NCBI GenBank assembly: GCA_964436865.1 | Contig: CAYTFK010000360.1 | Span: 1 to 6,829 of the forward strand | Direction: 5' to 3' | DNA: 6,829 nt | From: JAXGPP01 sp964436865 | GTDB lineage: Bacteria > Planctomycetota > Planctomycetia > Pirellulales > Thermoguttaceae | Notes under the pieces: model-generated | The model's input: the letters and a program-made list of their open reading frames with translations, nothing else | What the model was told of the DNA's origin: nothing | The model's database searches: none | In this document: in pieces, positions 1 through 5,671 of the stretch | Position numbering within the stretch: the first letter of the stretch is position 1 | How the letters are laid out: each line of letters starts with the position of its first letter | Made by a program: the position numbers and the translations under genes

Positions 1-69
1 GTCACCCCTGGCCTGACCGACGGCCAGTAGCATCGTAGATGCTATTACACCTATCAGCACTCTTCTCAT
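1..69 (-). CDS. N-terminal fragment of a secreted protein (signal peptide only)
   Basis: Reading leftwards from an ATG at 69-67, 23 codons stay open to the window edge. They encode a classic Sec signal peptide: a basic start (MRRV), a hydrophobic core (about residues 4-17, LIGVIASTMLLAVG) and a short polar end (QARGD) with a possible cleavage site after the alanine of GQA. The start is chosen because a perfect AGGAGG sits 7 bases upstream and a promoter-like sequence lies further upstream. The mature protein lies outside the window, so its function cannot be told. It could be any exported or cell-surface protein. It points the same way as the TolC-like gene but lies more than 430 bases beyond that gene's stop and has its own promoter-like signals, so it is probably a separate transcript. 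The reading is inferred from a short stretch but is well supported by the ribosome-binding site and signal peptide together. Confidence 0.72.
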   Translation of the reverse strand, partial: MRRVLIGVIASTMLLAVGQARGD

Positions 70-76
70 GGGATTG

Positions 77-82
77 CCTCCT
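77..82 (-). promoter_or_regulatory. Strong Shine-Dalgarno site (AGGAGG)
   Basis: The minus strand reads AGGAGG here, with 7 bases before the ATG at 69. This is a full match to the anti-Shine-Dalgarno sequence at ideal spacing, and it fixes the start of the partial secreted protein. None of the other four genes in the window has a comparable site, which suggests this gene is translated strongly. Confidence 0.8.
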
Positions 83-102
83 CTAGAAGTAAAGACACGC
101 TC

Positions 103-130
103 ACTATAATTCCTGCAACCGTTGCGTCCA
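103..130 (-). promoter_or_regulatory. Putative sigma70-type promoter for the left-edge secreted protein
   Basis: On the minus strand, TGGACG (130-125, 4 of 6 to TTGACA) is followed after 16 bases by TATAGT (108-103, 5 of 6 to TATAAT). Transcription would then begin near 96-97, giving a leader of about 27 bases that carries the AGGAGG site. The plus strand also reads TATAAT at 105-110, but no matching -35 or gene start lies ahead of it, so the minus-strand reading is preferred. Planctomycete promoters are poorly defined, so this is a consensus match only. Confidence 0.4.
115..125. repeat. Short palindrome GCAACCGTTGC inside the putative promoter spacer
   Basis: Two perfect 5-base arms (GCAAC and GTTGC) flank one central base. 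The palindrome overlaps the outermost base of the proposed -35 and fills most of the spacer towards the -10 of the left-edge gene, which is where a repressor or activator dimer could bind. The arms are short, so chance is possible. No second copy was noticed in the window. Confidence 0.3.
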
Positions 131-505
131 GAAGAATATGAGTGATTTGTCCGGGCATTCCTGCAGGCAGAGGAAGCGGCCAGAGGGAGTGCGAAGAAAT
201 GGGGGCATTTGCGAAGGGCGGGGTTCGGAAATGCGCATATTCGCCCCGGTGCGAATCAAGTCGTCAGACAAACGACCCGCCGGAGGGGCTAAGTTGCCCG
301 ACGTTAGAGCGGGGACGCGAGCAACTGCTCGGCGTCCAGACCAAACGTCGTCTTCTGTCTCCCAGGAAACGAAGACGGACGAGAGGCTCGATCGTCGCGG
401 GGCTGATCGAGGATGCGCCGGCGAGGCAAGACAGCGCGGTCCACGCTCTCGCGCAGAGACTTCAGCGGCGGGTGCCTCCCCACCCGGGGCTCACTGCCGA
501 GAGGT

Positions 506-2431
506 CTACGGTACGATGCCGCCGCTGACGATGGGCGGATCATTCGGGGCGCTATACGGCACAACAGGATTTCCCCGATTGCGCTCGCGCTCGGCAGCGT
601 CGGCATAGGCTTTCAGGGGCCAGGGGCCTTCCGCCAGACGGACGCCACAATATTCCAACAGCGTCCCTTTTTCAAACTCGACATTCCGCAGCGCCAGGGC
701 GTATTCGACGCGCGAGCGAAAATAGCTGCTCTCTCCCTCGGCCAGGCGGCGCTGGGCGTCGAGCAGCACGAACAGATCGACTTCGCCGCGGTCGTAGGCG
801 TCGGCCATCGCACGGACCTCCACCTCCGCAGCCTGGACGCGGTTGTAGCCGATCTGGACGACGGCAAACGCGCGGGCCGCCTCGGCCACCGCGCCGCTCA
901 GATCATGGATCACCTGGCGTTCCTGCTCCACCAGCAGCGCCCGCTCGCGGGCCAACAGCCACTGGGCGTTGCGGACCGCGACGTTCTCGCGTCGGAACCC
1001 GATCGGCATGTTCATCTCCAGGCCCAGTTGCCATTCCTGGAACTTGCCGCTGGTCAAGTCGGCGTAGGCGTTGTCGAAGCGGGGCGTGCGGTCGCCCGGA
1101 TCGATCAGGTCGTCGCCGAAACCCCGCCAGCGGTATCGGGCGACCGCATCGAGTTCGGGCAGGGGGAAGTTCTTCGAGGCAACGAGTTCCATCTCGCGGC
1201 GCTTGACCTGCCAGCGCTGCTGCCGCAACTCGGCCCGATTGACCAGCGCCTCGTTGCTTGCCAGCGACCAGTCGAACGTCGTCGGCGCGGCGGCCGGTTC
1301 GTCGCAGGGGCGCAACAGGTCCGCTCCGTTGGTGGGCAGCCCCAGGATGAGCCGCAAGCGGCGCTCGGCAACATGGACTCCGGGCAGTCCCTGAAACGTA
1401 CCCGGCGAAGAACCGTTGAACGTGCTCGTGCGGTCCAGCAGTCGGCCGACCAATGCCGTCTGCACTTCCTCTTCAAAGCGGAAGAGCTGCTCGCGGGCCT
1501 GCGCCTCGCGGGCCGCTTCGCCGCCCCGGCGCTGAGCCAGGAACAGGGCGTGGATCCGCCGCCAGGTATCCAGCGCCGCATCGCGGGCGCGGATCTTCGC
1601 GTCGAGATCGCGGTAGGCGAAGTATAGATCCCAGTAGGCATTCTCCACGTTGCTGAGAAAATTGCGCAACTGGATCTCGAATTCAGCCAGTGTGATGTCG
1701 GTGCGTATTCGTGCAATAACCACGCCGTTGATGTTGCCCGGCGCGCCGTCCGGTCCGGCGATGCGGTTGAACGTCAATCCCGCGCCGCGGAGCAGCGGCT
1801 GCCGTGCCTCGGCCTCATAGATGGTGGTCCATCCGCCGCCCGGAAACAGGTTGGCCAGCGAGTTGTCGCGATCGAATTCGGTGCGGTGGCGCACGGCGAA
1901 CTGGCTGCCCGTGGCCGCCCGTTTGAAGATCCCCGCCGAGAACGTGTCGAGGTCCTGATCGTAGAAGCCCAGTTCACCGAGGAACTGGTTGTTCACCCGG
2001 CGGTCGTTCTTCTCGGCCAGGAGGCTCATCGCCAGTTGGGCGTCGAACGCGCTCAGCGCGGCCGGGACGCCGAACAGCGGATCGGTCTCCTGGATGGCGG
2101 GATCGTGGGGCGTGGCCAGGCTCTCGGGGGCGCGGATCAGGGTCGCCCCCAAGTCACGGAGCACCGACGTGTGGGTGAGCGCCAGGTGCATGGCCTCTTC
2201 GAGCGGAAGATCGCGGTATTCGACTTCCGTGTCGCGGAATGTGCGCGGCGGTCCGCCGGCGATCGGCTCGCTCGGCGGCACCTGCACCGCGGGATACTCG
2301 ATCTGCGTGCTGGCGGCGATGAAATCGCGATGCGCGTCGCCGGCCGGCTTGCTCCGCACCCAGCCGGCGCAGCCCGCCACGAGCACAAGACTCGCAAGCG
2401 TCAGGATGTGACCCGCCCGTGTCTTTCGCAT
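506..2431 (-). CDS. TolC-family outer-membrane efflux lipoprotein
   Basis: This 641-residue protein is the likely outer-membrane duct of an efflux or secretion system, forming a trimeric barrel with a periplasmic helical tunnel. The ATG at 2431 is chosen because it directly opens a lipoprotein signal: basic MRKTR, a hydrophobic core, then lipobox VAGC with the lipidated cysteine at residue 21. Alanine at +2 favours outer-membrane sorting. A TTG at 2455 would add eight residues and is less likely. Family signatures are EEAMHLAL (about 79), QPLLRGAG (from 211), the helical VENAYWDLYFAYRDL (about 261-276), a second repeat from about 386, MNMPIGFRREN (about 470), and the C-terminal LLDAQRRLAEGESSYF (about 550-570) leading into a long helix. 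At 641 residues it is longer than E. coli TolC (about 490); the excess includes an N-terminal extension before the first repeat and a proline-rich tail after about 600. It is divergent from the adaptor operon, whose natural partner it is. The family call is secure. The substrate is unknown. Confidence 0.9.
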   Translation of the reverse strand: MRKTRAGHILTLASLVLVAGCAGWVRSKPAGDAHRDFIAASTQIEYPAVQVPPSEPIAGGPPRTFRDTEVEYRDLPLEEAMHLALTHTSVLRDLGATLIRAPESLATPHDPAIQETDPLFGVPAALSAFDAQLAMSLLAEKNDRRVNNQFLGELGFYDQDLDTFSAGIFKRAATGSQFAVRHRTEFDRDNSLANLFPGGGWTTIYEAEARQPLLRGAGLTFNRIAGPDGAPGNINGVVIARIRTDITLAEFEIQLRNFLSNVENAYWDLYFAYRDLDAKIRARDAALDTWRRIHALFLAQRRGGEAAREAQAREQLFRFEEEVQTALVGRLLDRTSTFNGSSPGTFQGLPGVHVAERRLRLILGLPTNGADLLRPCDEPAAAPTTFDWSLASNEALVNRAELRQQRWQVKRREMELVASKNFPLPELDAVARYRWRGFGDDLIDPGDRTPRFDNAYADLTSGKFQEWQLGLEMNMPIGFRRENVAVRNAQWLLARERALLVEQERQVIHDLSGAVAEAARAFAVVQIGYNRVQAAEVEVRAMADAYDRGEVDLFVLLDAQRRLAEGESSYFRSRVEYALALRNVEFEKGTLLEYCGVRLAEGPWPLKAYADAAERERNRGNPVVPYSAPNDPPIVSGGIVP

Positions 2432-2711
2432 CGGCTTTTCTGTTTCTGCCGTCAACCGCCGCAGATGCCGCTAATACGGCCTCGTCACTACCTGTTTCGG
2501 ACAGCCTTGACTGCTAGATTTGCTTTTCATCGCAGTTTCCCTAGATCCCGGAAATCTTCCCCAGACATGGCAATCGTTCGGGTTTAGCACGAGTTGCTGC
2601 CCCCTTTGCCGGAGCGGGGGCGTACAATTCCTGTGCCGGGCGGCGCGCTGTAAGCTCAAGGCTGCCACCATCCATCGCCGTCGCGGCGGCCGCACTATCT
2701 TCGGACGAACC
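2432..2711. promoter_or_regulatory. Divergent intergenic region between TolC-like gene and adaptor operon
   Basis: These 280 bases lie between two divergent starts and should contain promoters for both. Candidate plus-strand elements are TTGACT at 2507-2512 (5 of 6 to the -35 consensus, but no good -10 at the usual spacing) and TACAAT at 2623-2628 (5 of 6 to -10, but no good -35). On the minus strand TATTAG (2477-2472) is a weak -10. A GC-only hairpin at 2599-2621 lies just before TACAAT. No complete promoter could be assembled. Neither adjacent start codon has a clear Shine-Dalgarno site. The open frame extending the plus gene upstream to a TTG at 2520 looks non-coding: it is cysteine- and arginine-rich and matches nothing in the family. 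The region's regulatory role is inferred from gene orientation. Confidence 0.5.
2599..2621. repeat. GC-only inverted repeat (GCCCCC / GGGGGC) upstream of adaptor operon
   Basis: A perfect 6-base arm GCCCCC (2599-2604) pairs with GGGGGC (2616-2621) across an 11-base loop. It lies 90 bases before the ATG of the GAF-lipoyl adaptor and ends one base before a TACAAT hexamer. No run of T follows on either strand, so it does not look like an intrinsic terminator. It could be an operator or a leader hairpin, or chance in GC-rich DNA. Confidence 0.35.
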
Positions 2712-4712
2712 ATGGAAAAGAGCCCCTCCGAGGCCGATCCGCCGATCGATCCGCCGTGGCAGACGGTGGACGCGATCCTCGACGCGGTGGCGACCATGGC
2801 CCGGCAGGACCTCGAGGAATCCGAGTTCTTCGCCTTGATGTGGCGCCGGCTGAGCGAGCGACTCCCGCTACTCGGCGCGGCGGTCTGGCAGCGCGGCGAC
2901 GACGGCCGGGCACGGCTGCGACACCAGTTTCAGCCCGAGGTTTCGCCTGCCCTCACGGGATGGTCGGAGAGTGGCGAGTCGGCCAGACGTGCCATTGTCG
3001 ATCGGGTCTTGACCAGCGGAGCCGCCGAGACCTGTTCTATTGAATCCGGCAGGGCGGCGTACCTCGGCGTCATCGGCCGCTGGATGGCGACCGAGTCGCT
3101 TGACGGTGCCTTGGAACTCGGCCTGGCCGCGGGAACCGGCGGCACCGATCGTTGTCGCTACGTGCGACTGGTCGACGCGCTCGGTGAGATCATCGCCGAT
3201 TACCACCGCGGCCGCCTGCTGCGCGTGCTCGACGAACGGCAGCAACACCTCGCCCGCTACGATCAATTCCTGCTGGCGATCCACCGTAGCGTCGAACTCG
3301 ATGCAACCGCCTACGCCATCGCCAACGAAGGCCGCCAGTTCATCGGCTGCGACCGGCTCAGCGTGCTGGTGCGTCTCGGCTCGTCGCTTCAAGTCGTGGC
3401 CATCAGCGGCGTCGACAGGGTAGCGCCGCGGTCGAACGTTGTGCGGCACTTGGAGCGACTCGCGGAGAGCATCGGGCGAACCGGCGAGCGGATCTGGGAC
3501 GTGAATGACCGTGCGGGCCTGCCGCCCCAGGTCGAGCAATGCCTGGCTCAGCATCTCGACGAAACCCATGCCCGCGACCTCGTGGCCCTTCCCGGATTTG
3601 CAGCGGCCGTCACGACGACCACCGGGACTGCCGCCGACCGGCGCGCCGCGTGCGTGCTCATCGCCGAGCAGTTCCACGGCGTACTCGACGCCGCCGCGCG
3701 GCGGCGATTTCAGCTTATTCTGGACCACAGTGCGGCAGCTTTGGCCAACGCGGCGACGGTGCGCGAGATGCCGTTGCGCAGGCTCTCGCGCGGCATCCAG
3801 GCAGCCGAACGTGCGGCCGGCCTCGGCGGACTCTCCAAGGTGATGCTCGGTGTGGTCGGCATTTCCGTCTTGATCGCCGTCCTATCGCTGGTTCCGGCCA
3901 CGCTAACGGTCGAAGCCCGCGGCGAACTGCAGCCGGCTCGCCGGCACGACGTTTTCGCTCCCGACGACGCGGTGGTCAGCGAACTGGCAGTGGCGCACGG
4001 TTCGCCGGTGGAAGCCGGCCAGCCGCTCGTGATCCTACGCCGCGCGGAGTTGGAACGTGAATCGATGCGTGTCGGCGGCGAGCTGGAAACGGCCAGGAAA
4101 CGGCTGACAGCGGTTGCCGCAGACCGGCTCTCGGCAGGAAGTGGCGAAGGAGGCCAGCGCAACGCCTACGTTCGTCTCACCGCTGAGGAGGAAGAGCTCA
4201 CGGTAATGATCGCTGCCTTGGAGAGGCAACAAGCCGTCCTCCAGCAGCAGCAGGCGGCGATGGTCGTCCGCAGCCCAGTCGCCGGAAAGGTGCTGACCTG
4301 GCAGGTCGAACAACTGCTCAAAGGTCGTCCCGTTGCGCGAGGCCAGACGCTGCTGACCGTCGCCGACACGGCCGGACCGTGGGAGCTGACGCTGCGGATA
4401 CCCGATCGCCAGGTCGCCCATGTGCTCCGCGCCCGCCGGCAGGCAGCCGGACCGCTCGACGTAACATTCATCCTGGCCACCGCCCCCGACCGGCCCATCC
4501 GCGGGCGGCTCACCGAGGTAGCGTCGCGAACTCAGATCGACGCGCAGGGCGAGGCCTTCGTGCTGGCCACCGCCGATGTCGAGTCCAGCGGGATCGCACA
4601 GGCCGTGGCCGGCTCGTCGGTGCTGGCCCGCATCGATTGTGGACGCCGCGCGCTGGGTTATGTCTGGTTCCACGGGGCTATCGACACCCTCAAACGACGC
4701 GTGCTATTCTGA
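2712..4712 (+). CDS. GAF-like domain / single-TM / lipoyl (HlyD-like) membrane fusion protein
   Basis: This 666-residue protein combines a cytoplasmic half with a periplasmic adaptor half. Residues about 20-165 and 185-345 look like two GAF-type domains: helix-bounded alpha/beta segments, the second from RYDQFLLAIHRSVELD through GCDRLSVLV to RRFQLILDHSAA. That assignment comes from overall pattern and is moderate, weaker for the first domain. One membrane helix follows (377-394), then a split lipoyl domain: first half about 411-442 (HDVFAPDDAVVSELAV, GSPVEAGQPL), a short coiled-coil hairpin broken by a glycine-rich stretch (443-515), second half about 517-552 (VVRSPVAGKV, RGQTLLTVAD). A beta-barrel-like segment runs to about 650. 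The predicted topology is N-in, C-out. The ATG at 2712 is chosen because protein-like sequence starts there, although no good ribosome-binding site precedes it. It is the first gene of the operon and its stop overlaps the next start. HlyD-type adaptors link an inner-membrane partner to TolC. The sensory role is inferred. Confidence 0.82.
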   Translation: MEKSPSEADPPIDPPWQTVDAILDAVATMARQDLEESEFFALMWRRLSERLPLLGAAVWQRGDDGRARLRHQFQPEVSPALTGWSESGESARRAIVDRVLTSGAAETCSIESGRAAYLGVIGRWMATESLDGALELGLAAGTGGTDRCRYVRLVDALGEIIADYHRGRLLRVLDERQQHLARYDQFLLAIHRSVELDATAYAIANEGRQFIGCDRLSVLVRLGSSLQVVAISGVDRVAPRSNVVRHLERLAESIGRTGERIWDVNDRAGLPPQVEQCLAQHLDETHARDLVALPGFAAAVTTTTGTAADRRAACVLIAEQFHGVLDAAARRRFQLILDHSAAALANAATVREMPLRRLSRGIQAAERAAGLGGLSKVMLGVVGISVLIAVLSLVPATLTVEARGELQPARRHDVFAPDDAVVSELAVAHGSPVEAGQPLVILRRAELERESMRVGGELETARKRLTAVAADRLSAGSGEGGQRNAYVRLTAEEEELTVMIAALERQQAVLQQQQAAMVVRSPVAGKVLTWQVEQLLKGRPVARGQTLLTVADTAGPWELTLRIPDRQVAHVLRARRQAAGPLDVTFILATAPDRPIRGRLTEVASRTQIDAQGEAFVLATADVESSGIAQAVAGSSVLARIDCGRRALGYVWFHGAIDTLKRRVLF

Positions 4713-4714
4713 TG
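4710..4714 (+). promoter_or_regulatory. Stop-start overlap TGATG (translational coupling)
   Basis: The TGA of the GAF-lipoyl adaptor and the ATG of the second adaptor share one A. With no clear Shine-Dalgarno site ahead of this ATG, ribosomes finishing the first gene probably restart here, which would keep the two adaptors at matched levels. The overlap is seen; the coupling is inferred. Confidence 0.6.
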
Positions 4715-5662
4715 AAACGCCTCCTTCGCCGCGTGCTCCTTGCCCGATTCCTTGCCACCCGTCACACGGCCATCGCCGTGGCCGGCATGCTGGCCGTCGG
4801 CTCGTTGCCGGCAGTCGCTGACGGCCAGGACGGTCCGGTGCGGATCGATTCCGTCCTGCTCAAGGTCATCGAAGAGACGGAAGTGGCCGCCGGGAAGGAA
4901 GGCGTGATTGCGAAAATCCACGTTCGCGAAGGGGCCGCGGTCAACGAGGGCGATCCGCTGGCACAACTCGACGACGACGAAGCGCGCCTGGCGGCCGAGA
5001 AATCGCGGATCGAGGCCGAGATTGCCGCCCGGCGCGCGGGAAACGACGTCAATGTCCGATTCGCCAGGAAATCGCTGGCCGTCGCCCAGGCCGAGCTCCG
5101 GCGGGCCCGCGAGTCGGCGGAACGCTACGCCGCAAGCGTCTCGAAGAGTGAACTCGACCGCCTTCAACTGGTCGCCGAGCGTGCCGAACTCGAGGTGGAG
5201 CAGGCAGAGCACGAGGCTTCGATCGCCGCACTCACCGCGAAGATCAAGCAGAATGAGCTTCAACGGGCGACGGAGGAAGTCGACGAGCGCCGGATCACGG
5301 CTCCGGCGGCCGGCGTGGTGGTAAGCGTCGCCCGTTCAGCCGGCGAGTGGGTCAAGCCGGGCGATCCCGTGGTCCGGCTGGTGCGGATCGATCGTCTGCG
5401 CGCCGAAGGGTTTCTCAATGCCCAGTACGCCACGCAAGATCTTACCGGCACGCCCGTCCGGCTGCTCGTCGAGCAGGGCGGCCGCCGAATCGAGCGGCCG
5501 GGGACGGTCGTCTTTCTCAGCCCAGAGATCGATCCGGTTAATGGTCAGGTCCGCGTCTGGGCCGAAATCGACAACGCCGCGATCGATCTCCGTGCTGGAA
5601 TGCGCGGCACGCTCGAGTTCGAGCCGTCGGATGCGGAAGTGAAACAGCCAACGCAAAAGTGA
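4712..5662 (+). CDS. Periplasmic adaptor (RND/HlyD-type membrane fusion protein)
   Basis: The 316-residue product has an N-terminal signal sequence (basic MKRLLRR, hydrophobic core about 19-32, cleavage likely after AVA at 36) and then the standard adaptor order. These are: first lipoyl half (about 57-87, with GKEGVIAKIHV and EGDPLAQLDD), a helical hairpin of about 100 residues (91-190) rich in A, E, R and L, second lipoyl half (RITAPAAGVVVSVA to WVKPGDPVVRLV, 194-224), and a beta-barrel (about 229-305, including FLSPEIDPVNGQVRVWAEI). It should sit in the periplasm between an inner-membrane partner and the TolC-like duct. The ATG at 4712 shares its A with the upstream TGA, implying translational coupling. 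A longer frame starting at 4379 is rejected because it overlaps the upstream gene and would bury the signal peptide. The hairpin tip is shorter than in AcrA. The family is secure; whether it exports small molecules or peptides is unknown. Confidence 0.9.
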   Translation: MKRLLRRVLLARFLATRHTAIAVAGMLAVGSLPAVADGQDGPVRIDSVLLKVIEETEVAAGKEGVIAKIHVREGAAVNEGDPLAQLDDDEARLAAEKSRIEAEIAARRAGNDVNVRFARKSLAVAQAELRRARESAERYAASVSKSELDRLQLVAERAELEVEQAEHEASIAALTAKIKQNELQRATEEVDERRITAPAAGVVVSVARSAGEWVKPGDPVVRLVRIDRLRAEGFLNAQYATQDLTGTPVRLLVEQGGRRIERPGTVVFLSPEIDPVNGQVRVWAEIDNAAIDLRAGMRGTLEFEPSDAEVKQPTQK

Positions 5663-5671
5663 CCGTTCGCC

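Larger units (their letters stand above)
83..505. other. Intergenic region without a convincing gene
   Basis: This stretch separates the stop of the TolC-like gene from the start of the left-edge secreted protein. Open frames cross it on both strands (for example plus frames starting at 138 and 142), but their translations are arginine-, proline- and serine-rich low-complexity strings, typical of chance frames in GC-rich DNA, with no recognisable domain. Visible structure is limited to the promoter and palindrome near 103-130, three copies of TGCGAA at 190, 210 and 250, an imperfect hairpin at 348-378 (7 pairs plus one wobble, 15-base loop), and a 6-pair hairpin at 469-486 just beyond the TolC-like stop. 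No tRNA, rRNA or CRISPR-like structure was seen. Confidence 0.55.

Noticed and set aside
348..378. Hairpin around CGTCTTC/GAAGACG as a terminator or small RNA
   Set aside because: Seven pairs plus one wobble with a 15-base loop is modest, and there is no T-tract on either strand or any sign of a dedicated promoter.
469..486. Hairpin CGGGTG/CACCCG just beyond the TolC-like stop as an intrinsic terminator
   Set aside because: The stem is only 6 pairs with a 6-base loop, and no run of T follows on the minus strand, so it lacks the main mark of an intrinsic terminator.
138..608. Plus-strand open frames in the left intergenic region (starting at 138 and 142)
   Set aside because: The translations are low-complexity, rich in R, S, G and P, and have no ribosome-binding site. 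One runs into the antisense of the TolC-like gene.
413..1627. Plus-strand open frame of 404 codons opposite the TolC-like gene
   Set aside because: It lies entirely antisense to most of a clearly recognisable TolC-family protein, and its translation shows no domain. Long antisense frames are expected in GC-rich coding DNA.
1886..2587. Plus-strand open frame of 233 codons antisense to the start of the TolC-like gene
   Set aside because: It covers the lipoprotein signal and N-terminal domain of the real gene in antisense and has no recognisable features of its own.
2868..3728. Minus-strand open frame of 286 codons opposite the GAF-lipoyl adaptor
   Set aside because: Antisense shadow. The plus strand encodes a coherent multi-domain protein across the same bases.
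4379..4711. Upstream extension of the second adaptor gene
   Set aside because: It would overlap the preceding gene by more than 300 bases with an arginine- and proline-rich translation, and would place the signal peptide internally. The ATG at 4712 gives a proper signal peptide and a coupled start.
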